From Dyella_B acidisoli (GTDB lineage: Bacteria > Pseudomonadota > Gammaproteobacteria > Xanthomonadales > Rhodanobacteraceae), in assembly GCF_049532895.1 (NCBI RefSeq), contig NZ_CP064031.1, forward strand, positions 4,712,001 through 4,776,000: a DNA stretch of 64,000 nucleotides, given 5' to 3'. The notes beneath the pieces were generated by a model. The model had not been told where the DNA came from. It saw nothing but the letters and a program-made list of their open reading frames with translations, and did not search any database. Of the stretch, positions 34,680-44,258 are shown in pieces. The first letter of the stretch is position 1. Each line of letters opens with the position of its first letter. The position numbers and the translations under genes are program-made.

Positions 34680-34823
34680 GGGCCAGCAAAGAAAAGTGAC
34701 TCGGGCCCTTTAGGGTCCGAAAGCGCCGCAGGCAATGCCCCAACAACACGACATACCCAACTGAGGCGAGACGCTAATCAGATGCAAGCAGGGGGAGGGA
34801 ATTAATCGGAGTCATAAAGGTAT

Positions 34824-35849
34824 TCATTGCGATCGAAACACCCGCCGCAATTCCTGCTGCGCACGATCCACCAGCACATCCGGCAATCGATCCACACGCT
34901 GCAACGCTGGTGGCGTCGCGCGATCGATCACGTTGCTTTCCGCCAGCATCTGGATCATTGCCAGATGATCGGCCGCCAACACCGCATTACCCAGCTCGGT
35001 GACCGGCGCTCTTGAACGCGCTTCCAGCCGTTCGCGCAATGCCTCGACCACGTTCGGCGGCAACTCCCAATGCTTGGCCGCGCGCAAGGTGAGATGGTTG
35101 GCCAGATGCACGTAACCGATAAGGAAGGAGCGGCTGAAAACGCCCAGCGTAGGCGGCGCTTCCTGATCAAGCACGCGGATCATCGCACCCACGCCCGCGT
35201 TGCATACCACGCCGGCCAGATAAGCCTCGAACGGATCACCCTGCCCGCGCGCCAGATACATGCTGGCATGCGCGCAGCGCTCAGCGTGATCCCACAAGCG
35301 CTGACCCGCGGCATGACCGAGCATGCCGGCGCTCGCCTGCAGGATGGGTTTCATCACGTGTTGCGTGACCATCTGCCGCAAACCGTCATGGCCTAGCAGC
35401 ACCACAGCGTGCTGCAAACTGGTGATCGGCTTGGCCGTGCGGTAATGCGCGCTGCGGCTGACCCGCATCACCTCACCCACCAGCACCGGGTCGCGACCGA
35501 TCAGCTTGGCGACCTTGGTGCCGTCGGAATTCTCGCTCTTGAGCATGCGCAGCAGCTGCGGCAGCACTTCCGGTAGGCGCGGCAACGTAGAAATGTCGAA
35601 GCGATCGCCACCGCACAACTCGTCCAAGCGCCGCAGCATCACTTGTTCCTGCGGTCGCCACTCCACCACTTCGGAACCAGGCATGCCGAGCACCAGGCGG
35701 TAGAACCAGTCCTGGACCGCCGCGCTGCTTAGCGCGGGGACCGGCGCCTTTGGCTCCGCGTCGTCCGGCCACGGCAGGACGACGGTGAAACGCGGCCGCT
35801 CCTTAGGCGGCTCTTCGCTCGCAAACAGTCGTTTCCAGAATCCGCCCAT
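34824..35849 (-). CDS. HDOD-domain protein
   Basis: The 341-residue protein has an N-terminal stretch with WKRLFASEEPPKERPRF and a single HDOD domain at about 85-285 (LPRLPEVLPQLLRMLKSENSD, VAKLIGRDPVLVGEVMRVSRSA, SLQHAVVLLGHDGLRQMV). HDOD proteins are signalling adaptors related to HD phosphohydrolases but usually lack their metal ligands. It is a second HDOD gene in the window besides 25743-27026. No operon partner is visible. Confidence 0.85.
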   Translation of the reverse strand: MGGFWKRLFASEEPPKERPRFTVVLPWPDDAEPKAPVPALSSAAVQDWFYRLVLGMPGSEVVEWRPQEQVMLRRLDELCGGDRFDISTLPRLPEVLPQLLRMLKSENSDGTKVAKLIGRDPVLVGEVMRVSRSAHYRTAKPITSLQHAVVLLGHDGLRQMVTQHVMKPILQASAGMLGHAAGQRLWDHAERCAHASMYLARGQGDPFEAYLAGVVCNAGVGAMIRVLDQEAPPTLGVFSRSFLIGYVHLANHLTLRAAKHWELPPNVVEALRERLEARSRAPVTELGNAVLAADHLAMIQMLAESNVIDRATPPALQRVDRLPDVLVDRAQQELRRVFRSQ

Positions 35850-36117
35850 AACCTACCTAGGTTTGTCCCCTTGGAAGAGGTATCGGCAGGGTTTTGCGGG
35901 GCTTGATGGGGAGCCGTCCCTATACGCCGACCATGCGTAATCCGGCGCCCTTACGCTGGCCACTGTTCCGTCGAGTTGGCTACTTCAAATAAGCATCGTC
36001 GATGTAGGCGTTTTCCGAAAGCGATTGCTGCGCTAGCATTTTCCGTTCTGCTTCGATCACGTAGATCGTGCAGAAACACCACACAAGAAATTACGAAAAC
36101 GAATGCACGGAGCATCC

Positions 36118-36726
36118 ATGAAAAAGTTACTGCTCGCGGCCGCCCTCACAGCGCTCCTCCCGATAACTGCTATTGCCGCACAGGCCGATTCGACCATTGG
36201 CAGCAACGTCAACGAAAACCAACTCGACAATTTCTACGTCGCAGGCAATCTCGGCCAGACCCAGTACCGTACAGACATCACACACCGCAACAGCGTCTTC
36301 CAGAACATACGTTTTGGGTGGCGTTGGAACGACATCGTCGGTGCCGAACTTGGTTATGCATATCTGGGACGTCGTAAAAGCGCGTCCAGGTTTGCAGAGA
36401 CGTCGGTGAATTCACGCGCGGCCACACTTGGCGTGAATGCAAAATACAATTTCTATGAGGGATTCTTTGTTACTACACACGGCGGCTACTTAAGATCTCA
36501 GCGCATTAATACCGATACCTACTACCTGACCGGTAGCAGCCTCAAGCGCACAAGCTGGAACAATGGTTGGTACGCCGGCGTCGGGGTGGGTTACGACGTG
36601 ACGCGAAATGTAAGTCTCGCGCTGAATTACGATAACTATCGTCTTCAATACAACCACCCGGACGATGCCTTTCGGGACAGGGTCAATGTCGCAGCGTATT
36701 CAGCCTCAATTGAATACCGCTTTTGA
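36118..36726 (+). CDS. Small outer-membrane beta-barrel protein
   Basis: The 202-residue protein has a clear signal peptide (MKKLLLAAALTALLPITAIAA) followed by alternating strands with aromatic girdle residues: FYVAGNLGQTQYRT, FGWRWNDIVGAELGYAYLG, GFFVTTHGGYLRS, WNNGWYAGVGVGYDV, and a C-terminal SIEYRF ending in Phe, the usual barrel-assembly signal. It resembles the OmpA/OmpX/OmpW-type eight-stranded barrels. The ATG at 36118 has GGAG 8 bases before it. A strong terminator follows. Confidence 0.85.
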   Translation: MKKLLLAAALTALLPITAIAAQADSTIGSNVNENQLDNFYVAGNLGQTQYRTDITHRNSVFQNIRFGWRWNDIVGAELGYAYLGRRKSASRFAETSVNSRAATLGVNAKYNFYEGFFVTTHGGYLRSQRINTDTYYLTGSSLKRTSWNNGWYAGVGVGYDVTRNVSLALNYDNYRLQYNHPDDAFRDRVNVAAYSASIEYRF

Positions 36727-36739
36727 TATTTGACGCATA

Positions 36740-36766
36740 AAAACGACCGCCAACGGCGGTCGTTTT
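36740..36766. terminator. Bidirectional intrinsic terminator
   Basis: ACGACCGCC-AAC-GGCGGTCGT is flanked by A and T runs (36740-36742, 36764-36766 and beyond), so it can end transcripts of both convergent genes, the outer-membrane protein and the M61 peptidase. Confidence 0.92.
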
Positions 36767-36785
36767 CTTTTGCAAAACAGCTACA

Positions 36786-38732
36786 TTACTTACTCCGCGG
36801 CGCCACGATCGCCCCGATCAGATCCTTGCCATCCGCACGCTCCAGATGCGGATAACGCAGGCCACCGTGGTAATCGACCTTCACGGTGCTGTACACGTCC
36901 ACGTTCTTCACCAGCAGTTCGATCGGCGCCTGCGACGTCTTCGCAGCGGTGACCGCATCCTTCAGCACGTCGGCGGAGAAATCGTGGCCGTTCACGGCAA
37001 CGATAGTCAGGCCCGGCACCAGGCCAGCCTTGAACGCGGGACCATTCCACTGCACGTCGGCGATCGAGCCCTTGCCACTGACGACCAGCCCAAGCGAATA
37101 CGCCAGATTGGCGGCGCCATGCCGGATGCCCGCGGCGGCTTTCTCTTCGCCGTTTTCCTTGTCGTTGAACACCAGCTTCCAGCCACCGCGTTCAATGCCG
37201 TGCTCCGGCAGATCGGTGCCGGTGTAATCCAGGCGGTCGCGCAGGAACTTCGCCCAATCGAACGGCTGCACCTGGTTGAGCGTGCTGATCACGTCATCAA
37301 ACGTATAGGTCTTGGTGACGTAGCTACCGTTGTCCATGCCGTAGAAGGCACGCGCGAAATCGTCCAGCGAATGCTTGCCGCCGCTGAGTTCGCGAATCTT
37401 GGTATCAACGTCGAGCCACAACAGCTGGCCTTCGGGATAGAAGTCGGTATCACGAATCCAGTTGATCCAGCTTTCCGAACCATAGTAGGTGAGCGGCGCG
37501 GCATCAGCGGTATCTTGCAACGGACGCCAGGCGCGGCCCGTGCGATAGGTCATCGCGGCCGCGATGTTGGCGATCGAATCGCGATATTGCTCCGGTGTCC
37601 ACAAGTTGGCGCGCGCGGTGAGTATGCCGCACCAATAATCAGTCAACCCTTCGTACACCCACAGCAGGTCGTCCTGCATCGGCACGTTGAAGTTGGGCGT
37701 CCACAGATCCGCCGGACGGCGGAATTTGCCGTTCCAGGAATGCACGAATTCGTGCGGCATCAGGCTGGCGGCAACCAGATGCATATCGTCGTCGGTAAAG
37801 AAATTGGCCGGCAGGCGATCGTCGCTGGCCTGATGATGTTCCAGGCCGAAGTGACCCGTGTGATCCGACAGCGTGAGCAGGAAGTCGTAATGGTTGTAGT
37901 GATGCGCACCGAACAGGAAATTGGTTTGCGTCACCACCTTGCGCTGCTGATCGAGCTGCTTGTCAGTGAGCTTTACATCCTTCGCCGCATCGCCTACCAC
38001 GTTCAAATACACCGGTGCGCTGCCGCTGGGTGTGAGATCGACACGATTGAAGTTCGCGCCGGCAATCAGCGGGGAATCGACGAAGTTGTTGAAGCTCAGC
38101 GGCTTGAAGCGCACGGTGTTGCCGGATTGGCTATCCACTTCCAGCGAGGAACCGAACTTCCAGCCTTGCGGCAATTGCACGGACGGTTGAATCTGGATCT
38201 GCCGCGTGTAGTAACCGGCCGGATAGAACACCACCTGGTTGAATTCCATGTCCACCAGATCGGGCGAGGTGGACACGCTTGCACCGAAGTTGCTGCCCTC
38301 GCCTTCACCGGGCGAAAGGAACTGGAATTCCAGGTCGAGCTGGCTCACATCCTGCGGCACGTCGAGATGGATCGCGAACATGTCGCGCAGGTCGCGGCGC
38401 CACGGCAACTGCTTGCCATTCGCGCGAATGATCAAGCCCGATATGTTCGACACCGGGCCGGACGGTGCGTGCTCGCCGGGAATCCACTTCGGGTAGAACA
38501 GCGTGAGTGCACCCGACTTCACCGGAATGGTTTCGTGCGAGCGGAAGATGCGCTTGCCCGCATCGGTGAGATCCACATTCACCGTGAGCGTGCCTGCGTA
38601 AGGCTGATCGACCGGCGCCGGCACATCGCCGGAAAATTCGGGCGACGATTGTGCAACGGCCGCGGCCGACAGGGAACAGGCGGCCATCACGGCAGCAGCG
38701 ATCAGGCTGAAACGCAGGGTTTGAAACTTCAC
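36786..38732 (-). CDS. M61-family metallopeptidase (glycyl aminopeptidase type) with PDZ domain
   Basis: The 648-residue protein has a signal peptide (FSLIAAAVMAACSLSAAAVAQ), a beta-rich N-terminal domain, the zinc motif HEFVHSWNGK (H327, E328, H331) as in M61 peptidases, and a C-terminal PDZ domain (about 530-620, LGLVVSGKGSIADVQWNGPAFKAGLVPGLTIVAVNGHDF). The GTG at 38732 is preferred: GGAG lies 7 bases before it and the n-region of the signal peptide follows; an ATG upstream adds 12 residues. A periplasmic or surface role in peptide breakdown is likely. Confidence 0.9.
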   Translation of the reverse strand: MKFQTLRFSLIAAAVMAACSLSAAAVAQSSPEFSGDVPAPVDQPYAGTLTVNVDLTDAGKRIFRSHETIPVKSGALTLFYPKWIPGEHAPSGPVSNISGLIIRANGKQLPWRRDLRDMFAIHLDVPQDVSQLDLEFQFLSPGEGEGSNFGASVSTSPDLVDMEFNQVVFYPAGYYTRQIQIQPSVQLPQGWKFGSSLEVDSQSGNTVRFKPLSFNNFVDSPLIAGANFNRVDLTPSGSAPVYLNVVGDAAKDVKLTDKQLDQQRKVVTQTNFLFGAHHYNHYDFLLTLSDHTGHFGLEHHQASDDRLPANFFTDDDMHLVAASLMPHEFVHSWNGKFRRPADLWTPNFNVPMQDDLLWVYEGLTDYWCGILTARANLWTPEQYRDSIANIAAAMTYRTGRAWRPLQDTADAAPLTYYGSESWINWIRDTDFYPEGQLLWLDVDTKIRELSGGKHSLDDFARAFYGMDNGSYVTKTYTFDDVISTLNQVQPFDWAKFLRDRLDYTGTDLPEHGIERGGWKLVFNDKENGEEKAAAGIRHGAANLAYSLGLVVSGKGSIADVQWNGPAFKAGLVPGLTIVAVNGHDFSADVLKDAVTAAKTSQAPIELLVKNVDVYSTVKVDYHGGLRYPHLERADGKDLIGAIVAPRSK

Positions 38733-38927
38733 TCGACGACTCCGGCAGACGCCGTCCCAACGGGACAACCCGCAAAGACAGCAGATGAACGATGACCGCT
38801 TTTCAAGCGGACTGCCGGCGATGGTAGAGCCAAGACCCTACGTCACTTCCCCTGCCAGAGGTCATGCTGCTCTGCCTCTCCCAGGATTGGGCAAGAGGAA
38901 GTTCTTTCGGTCCGGGAACCCCACATG

Positions 38928-38960
38928 GCCGTCATTCCCCCGAAAGGGGGAATGACAGCC
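38928..38960. repeat. Single REP-like hairpin
   Basis: GGCCGTCATTCCCC, CGAAA loop, then GGGGGAATGACAGCC: one unit of the family at 17602-17693 and 44138-44221. It lies between the permease stop and the peptidase start, both on the minus strand, just downstream of the peptidase promoter region. Confidence 0.8.
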
Positions 38961-38966
38961 ACAAGG

Positions 38967-40508
38967 TTAGGTATTGTCCACCTTGCTATGCCGCATGCCG
39001 TATCCGAAATAGATCACACACCCCAGCGCCATCCAGATGATGAAGCGCTCGAACGTGATCCACGGCAAGCCACCAATGCGCTGCCAGCCATCCGCATCCG
39101 ACCACGGCACGCCGAAGATCAGCAGCAGCGAAAACAACACACCCAGCGGTGCTACCAAGGCCAACGCGGGCGCGCGGAAGCTACGCTGCACGTGCGGCTT
39201 GCGGATGCGCAGCACCAGCACTGCAGTGCAGATGATGATGAAGGCGCTGAGCGTGCCAATGTTCACCAGCTCCGCCACTTCTCCGATCGGCAACAGGCCG
39301 GCTACCAATGCAGTAAAGACACCAAGGATGACCGTAGGCCGCGCCGGCGTACCGAAACGCGGATGGATATGCGCAAACCAGGTCGGCAACAAACCATCGC
39401 GCGCCAGCGCAAACCAGATGCGCGCCGCGCCCAGCATGAAGGCGAACAGCACGCTGGTAACGCCGATCACCGCCGCCACAGCAATCGTCACGCTCAGCCA
39501 CTTCAAGCCAATCGACGCGAACGCCTGCGACACCGAAGCATCGCCGCCCAGGTTGCTGTAGTGCGTAATGCCCGTCAGCACCAACGACACGGCGATATAC
39601 AGCACCATCGCCACCGCCAGTGAGAGCAACACCGCGCGCGGCAGATCACGCTGCGGATGCTTGGCTTCTTCAGCTGCGGTGGTAAGCGTGTCGTAGCCAA
39701 ACACCGCAAAGAACACCACGCTCGCGCCCGTCAGCACGCCAGCCCAGCCGAAATGCCCAACGCCTTGCGCATCGGCGATGCGTGCGGGAATGAATGGCTG
39801 CCAGTTTGCCTTTTGCACATAAAACGCACCGACCAGTACCACCAGCAACACACCGATCACCTTGATCGTCACCACCAGCGTATTGAAGCGCGCGCCCCAT
39901 TCCGTACGAATGGTGAGCAACGCCGCCACCAGCAGCGACACCGCCGCTGCAATGACATTGAAGCGATGACCGTCGCTGGGGCCTGCAATGGCTTGCGCGC
40001 CATGCACACCGAACACCTGCTGCAGGTAGTACTCCATCGTCTGCGCGCTCATGCTCTGCTGCGCCCAATCCGGCAAATGGATACCCACCGAACCCAGCAA
40101 CACCTGCACGTAGCCCGACCAACCGATCGCCACTACCGCAACAACCAACGCGTATTCCAGCAACAGGTCCCAGCCAATGGTCCAGGCGACGAATTCGCCA
40201 AGCACTGCGTAGCCATAGGTGTAAGCGCTGCCGGTCACTGGAATCAGCCCGGCGAATTCCGCGTAGCACAGTGCAGCGCACGCGCTGCCGAAACCCGCAA
40301 TGATGAAGCTGAGCGCCACCGCCGGCCCGGCATTCGCCGCCGCCTGCTGCCCCGCCAGCACGAAAATACCCACACCGATGATGCCGCCGATGCCGATGGC
40401 GGTGAGCTGCCATAAACCCAGTACGCGGCGGAAATCACCACGCCTGCCCGCTTCAGATTGCAATTGCTCGACGGACTTGTGGCGCAGCATCCTGCTCAGG
40501 ACACTCAT
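38967..40508 (-). CDS. APC-superfamily amino acid permease
   Basis: The 513-residue protein has about 13 hydrophobic spans. The N-terminal LTAIGIGGIIGVGIFVLAGQQAAANAGPAVALSF is the substrate-binding signature of APC transporters; later FFAVFGYDTLTTAAEEAKHPQRDLPRA matches the cationic amino acid transporter subgroup (YfnA-like). Substrate is not deducible. GGGGAG precedes the ATG. A REP hairpin lies just after the stop. Confidence 0.9.
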   Translation of the reverse strand: MSVLSRMLRHKSVEQLQSEAGRRGDFRRVLGLWQLTAIGIGGIIGVGIFVLAGQQAAANAGPAVALSFIIAGFGSACAALCYAEFAGLIPVTGSAYTYGYAVLGEFVAWTIGWDLLLEYALVVAVVAIGWSGYVQVLLGSVGIHLPDWAQQSMSAQTMEYYLQQVFGVHGAQAIAGPSDGHRFNVIAAAVSLLVAALLTIRTEWGARFNTLVVTIKVIGVLLVVLVGAFYVQKANWQPFIPARIADAQGVGHFGWAGVLTGASVVFFAVFGYDTLTTAAEEAKHPQRDLPRAVLLSLAVAMVLYIAVSLVLTGITHYSNLGGDASVSQAFASIGLKWLSVTIAVAAVIGVTSVLFAFMLGAARIWFALARDGLLPTWFAHIHPRFGTPARPTVILGVFTALVAGLLPIGEVAELVNIGTLSAFIIICTAVLVLRIRKPHVQRSFRAPALALVAPLGVLFSLLLIFGVPWSDADGWQRIGGLPWITFERFIIWMALGCVIYFGYGMRHSKVDNT

Positions 40509-40616
40509 CGGCGGCTCTCCCCGGTTGCAAAGCGCCGATCATAGCGAAAGCGGCCAGCCGCCACGGCTGCCAGAAGAGATATCTGACAAGGCTTGATTTG
40601 CTGCGCTGCAGCTTAT

Positions 40617-40688
40617 GCAGGTTGGGGGGCAAACCCCAACATCGCCATGCATGACATCACGCCACGTTAGGGTTTGAACCCAACCTAC
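40617..40688. repeat. REP-like inverted pair whose TAGG supplies a stop codon
   Basis: CAGGTTGGGGGGCAAACCCC at the left and GGGTTTGAACCCAACCTAC at the right are inverted. On the minus strand the right arm begins GTAGGTTGGG, and its TAG (40685-40687) is the stop codon of the DoxX gene. Confidence 0.85.
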
Positions 40689-41101
40689 CGCTTATCCAGC
40701 GAATATTTGCCCGGCCCGCTCAGGCACAGCAGCAACAGTCCGCCGGCGATGCTCACGTTCTTGTAGAAGTGGATCACCGTGTCAAATCGCAGACCGCCGG
40801 TCAGCGCCCAGAAGCGGTGGCCGATCAAGGCAGTGATCAAGGTGTACACGGCGAGAGCCAAGGCCAGTGGCCGCGTATAGAAACCGAGCAGGATGGCCAC
40901 GCCCACGACGAGTTCCATGATGAGGGCACTCGCGGCGGCGAGCGTGGCAAACGGCAACCCCGCGGATTCCATATAGCTGACCGTGCCCGAAAAATTCAGG
41001 AACTTGTCCCAGCCGAAGACCACGAACAGGATTACCAGCAATACGCGCGCGACCAGGAGTACGACATCTCTGTAGCGTTCGAACAACTGTGTGTATCGCA
41101 T
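40685..41101 (-). CDS. DoxX-family membrane protein
   Basis: The 138-residue protein has four hydrophobic helices (LLVARVLLVILFVVFGWDK, FATLAAASALIMELVVGVAILLGF, ALALAVYTLITALI, SIAGGLLLLCL) with the DoxX pattern GWDKFLNF near the N-terminus. Functions proposed for the family concern redox balance and membrane quinone-linked activities, but this one cannot be assigned. The ATG at 41101 is preferred because GGAG lies 8 bases before it. Its stop codon lies within a REP element. Confidence 0.85.
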   Translation of the reverse strand: MRYTQLFERYRDVVLLVARVLLVILFVVFGWDKFLNFSGTVSYMESAGLPFATLAAASALIMELVVGVAILLGFYTRPLALALAVYTLITALIGHRFWALTGGLRFDTVIHFYKNVSIAGGLLLLCLSGPGKYSLDKR

Positions 41102-41210
41102 GAGCATTCTCCAAGGAGAACTACAGATACCACTGGCATCGATGGACGATGCCGTGCCAGGCGCCCTTGGTGCTCACTATGAACCAAACCGCGTTGCGTT
41201 CCAACTCGGT

Positions 41211-41373
41211 AGAGCCTGTTCAATATCTCAACGTAGTTCGCATAGCCACTGAGTGGTCGTCAGGTGGTCGCGCGTGGCGCAGCGCCAGACTGGCTGTCTG
41301 GTCAAGCCGCGTGGGGTCGCATGACGGCCACTCAGTGGCTATGCGGGCTGCGAGGAGGTATTGAGCAGGCTCT
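41211..41373. repeat. Imperfect palindromic MITE-like element
   Basis: The ends AGAGCCTGTTCAATA and TATTGAGCAGGCTCT are inverted with one mismatch. Inside, GCATAGCCACTGAGTGG (41240-41256) has its exact inverted copy at 41328-41344, and CCAGAC/GTCTGG forms the centre. The whole 163 bp can fold into one hairpin. It occupies the middle of the 475-bp gap before the TonB-dependent receptor; the rest of the gap shows nothing else. Confidence 0.8.
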
Positions 41374-41582
41374 GAAGTAGGAGTTTTTCCGATCCCTTTT
41401 CCACCGCTGCACACCCGACGAACTACGTGTCTGTGCCTATGAAGGCGGCATCGCCGCTTGTTGCGGCGCACCTATACATGCGTGGTCACGGCAAGTGAAC
41501 ATACCTGCGCGTATCCCTGCTGCCCGACGGATGGATTCCTTCGACGCAGCCACTGCGACGCATAGATGACTGGGGACAATTC

Positions 41583-44096
41583 ATGATAATTCGCAAGAGG
41601 AGGCTCGCCTCCCTGATCGCCTGTGCGCTTTTTGCCGGCACGTCAGGCGGCGTCGTTCACTCCGCTGAGGCACAGGAGACTGCTGCGCCCAACACACAGG
41701 AAAAGCAAGCTCCGAAAGCACCCGCCACCAAGCTCGAACAGATCACGGTGACCGCGCAAAGCCGCACGCAGGAAATGCAGGACGTGCCGATTGCGATGAA
41801 CATCGTCACCGCCAAGCAGATCGATGCTGTGGCCGCCACCGATCTCAGTCGCATGAACCTGTTCGTTCCCGGCCTGGTGGTCGATAACACCGACGAAACC
41901 CAGCCGACCTATCGCCTGCGCGGCATCGAAACCGACGACTTCGGCATCGGAACCGACTCGGCGGTAGGTATCTACATCAACGGGGTGTATCAAACACGCA
42001 ATGGCGGCTCGCTGATGGCCTTCAACGACGTGGCGCGCGTCGAAGTGCTGAAAGGTCCACAGGGCACGTTGTTCGGCCGCAACACGGCGGCCGGCGCCAT
42101 TTCCATCATCACCAACGAACCGACCGACAAGTTCGAAGGCGATGCGCGTCTGCGCTTCGGCAATTACGGCAAGCGTTATGGCGATGCGCGCATCAACATT
42201 CCTTTGAACAAGGACATGGCCCTGCGCATCAGCGTCGTCGACAACCAAAGCAACGGCTGGCTGAAGGACGCCGCCACAGGCCAGCACTACGGCAAGGACG
42301 ACGAATGGGGCACGCGCATCGTCTACCGCTGGAACATCACGCCAGACACCCAGGTGCATCTGAGCTACGACCATGATCGCGTAAAGCAACCTTCGCGCAT
42401 CGACATGGGCCTGATCCCGATGTCGTCGACCGATCTGCAGCAACGCGCGCCGTTTCCCGCCAATCCGGCCACGTTCTACAACCCGTTCCACGCGCCGTTC
42501 TACAACAGCGCCACGGATGGCCGCGAAGAGCGCAACTACAACGACGCCACGCTGGCCATCGACCACAATTTCAGCTGGGGAAGCTTCACCTCCACCACCA
42601 ACTTCACCAGCTACAGCATGTCGCATATCGAAAACGGTACCGGCTTGCAGCAGGTAACCGAGTACCTCAACACCGGTGTGATCGGCACGGGCCACACCTG
42701 GTATCAGGAATTCAAATTCAGCGGCAATAACGATCTGCTCGACTGGGTAGCCGGCGCCAGCTACTACCAGGAGCATGCAGACCAGACAAGCCTGGCCCGC
42801 GTCAATACCGACACCTACGACACGCTCGCGCTCAACACAGGTATCGGCAAGCAGTACACGCCCACCGGCACGATCTTCGGCTATTTCAATTCGATCCTGC
42901 AGTCGTTCGGCCTGCCCTACAACCTGCTCGGCGATCCATGGACGGAGACGATCTACAACACCGGCCGCTTCAGCGCGGTCGCCGGTTATGGCGACACCAT
43001 CTGGCATCTCAACGACAAGCTCAACCTCACGGTCGGCTTGCGCTTTACGCATGACGTGAAGGATTTCACCTGGTTCACGCCGCAGCGCTCAGCACCGCAA
43101 CTGGATGCAACGCTCGCGCAAATGCAGGCTGCGGGATTGTTGAACCTGGTGCCACTGCTGACCGGCGGCAAAGTCACCGCGCAGCAATTGCTGAACATTC
43201 TTACCCAGAACCAAATCTTCGCCACCTCCGTCAACCAACTGGTGCAGAAGCGCGCGAGCTGGCATGACCTCAGCCCGCGCTTCGTGCTCGATTACAAGTT
43301 CACGCCCACCATGATGGGTTACGCCTCGCTTGCGAAGGGCTACAAGGCAGGCGGCTTCGACGGCACGGAACCGGGCGCCGAATTTGCGCCTGAGAAAGTG
43401 TGGAATTTTGAGACCGGCATCAAAACCACGTTCCCGGATCAAAACCTGCTGGTGAACGCTTCGGCCTACTACTACCGCTACACCAATCGCCAGACACTCA
43501 CGCTGATTCCTTCCAGCCAGGGGCTCAGCGTGCCGCAGTACCAAGTGAGCAACACCGACCAGGCGGCTAAGGGGGTGGATCTGCAGGTTGAATGGGTGCC
43601 TATCGATGACTTAAGGCTTGCCTTCAATGGCGGGTATATCGATTCGACGTATCTGCATGCCGAGGTGCCGATTGGCGTGAGCACCGTCGGCCAGATCGAG
43701 TATGCGAATGTCTCAGGACAACCCGTCGACGAACCGAAGATTTCGTATTCAATCAGCGGTTCGTATACGTGGCATGACATTGCTAATGGCTACGTTACCT
43801 TTAACGCCAACTACGGCTTCCGTGGGCCGCTTCGCTGTAATGATGCTTCCGTATTCCAGGGGAAATGCTCGCTGCCGACCAACTTCAATCTCAATGCGCC
43901 GCAGAAGCGCACGGACATGCGCGTGGATTGGACGGCCAACAGCGGACGCTGGGGTGTGGGGTTGTTCGTCAACAACGTCTTCAATCAGCGCTACCTGATG
44001 GGGCTTGGTACCGTATCTGAATCGGTACTGGGTACGCCGTATGCCTACATCACTGCGCCGCGTATGTATGGGGCGGAGTTTCGGGTGAAATTTTAG
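41583..44096 (+). CDS. TonB-dependent outer-membrane receptor
   Basis: The 837-residue protein has a signal peptide, a TonB-box-like LEQITVTAQSRTQEMQDVPIA (about 51-71), a plug domain (about 65-190 with VARVEVLKGPQGTLFGRNTAAGAISI) and a C-terminal barrel ending in Phe (YGAEFRVKF). This is the layout of the FecA/CirA-like class; substrate unknown (siderophore, vitamin or sugar oligomer). GGGGA precedes the ATG. No linked regulator is seen. A REP pair follows. Confidence 0.92.
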   Translation: MIIRKRRLASLIACALFAGTSGGVVHSAEAQETAAPNTQEKQAPKAPATKLEQITVTAQSRTQEMQDVPIAMNIVTAKQIDAVAATDLSRMNLFVPGLVVDNTDETQPTYRLRGIETDDFGIGTDSAVGIYINGVYQTRNGGSLMAFNDVARVEVLKGPQGTLFGRNTAAGAISIITNEPTDKFEGDARLRFGNYGKRYGDARINIPLNKDMALRISVVDNQSNGWLKDAATGQHYGKDDEWGTRIVYRWNITPDTQVHLSYDHDRVKQPSRIDMGLIPMSSTDLQQRAPFPANPATFYNPFHAPFYNSATDGREERNYNDATLAIDHNFSWGSFTSTTNFTSYSMSHIENGTGLQQVTEYLNTGVIGTGHTWYQEFKFSGNNDLLDWVAGASYYQEHADQTSLARVNTDTYDTLALNTGIGKQYTPTGTIFGYFNSILQSFGLPYNLLGDPWTETIYNTGRFSAVAGYGDTIWHLNDKLNLTVGLRFTHDVKDFTWFTPQRSAPQLDATLAQMQAAGLLNLVPLLTGGKVTAQQLLNILTQNQIFATSVNQLVQKRASWHDLSPRFVLDYKFTPTMMGYASLAKGYKAGGFDGTEPGAEFAPEKVWNFETGIKTTFPDQNLLVNASAYYYRYTNRQTLTLIPSSQGLSVPQYQVSNTDQAAKGVDLQVEWVPIDDLRLAFNGGYIDSTYLHAEVPIGVSTVGQIEYANVSGQPVDEPKISYSISGSYTWHDIANGYVTFNANYGFRGPLRCNDASVFQGKCSLPTNFNLNAPQKRTDMRVDWTANSGRWGVGLFVNNVFNQRYLMGLGTVSESVLGTPYAYITAPRMYGAEFRVKF

Positions 44097-44137
44097 GCTT
44101 GATGAGTGTGTGCTTCGTGCAACACTGCTTTGCCTTG

Positions 44138-44221
44138 CCGTCATTCCCGCGAAAGCGGGAATCCATTTTCGCCGTTACTGCAAGCGCAAGATGGATTCCC
44201 GCTTTCGCGGGAATGACGGCC
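44138..44221. repeat. REP-like inverted pair between convergent genes
   Basis: CCGTCATTCCCGCGAAAGCG at the left, its exact complement at the right, about 30 bases between. It lies between the receptor stop and the stop of the desaturase-like gene and may act as a transcript end for both. Confidence 0.9.
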
Positions 44222-44258
44222 GTGTGAGGCACTCGATACAGCTGACGAATAATAGGGA

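Larger units (their letters stand above)
32892..34781. repeat. Long fold-back repeat (about 560 bp) interrupted by an IS4-family element
   Basis: The outer arms are 32892-33028 and, inverted, 33321-33355 plus 34688-34781; both begin CTGATTAGCGTCTCGCCTCA read inward and contain CTAAAGGGCCCGAGTCAC. Nested inside are further arms at 33113-33151 and 33196-33235, with 24 bp perfect at 33113-33136 and 33212-33235. Taken without the IS, the whole unit could fold into one long stem. No gene is seen in it; it looks like a MITE-type dispersed repeat. The right outer arm is split by the IS. Confidence 0.85.

Noticed and set aside
36846..38795. Plus-strand frame of 649 codons opposite the M61 peptidase
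   Set aside because: The minus strand shows signal peptide, zinc motif and PDZ domain; the plus frame is a shadow of high-GC coding sequence.
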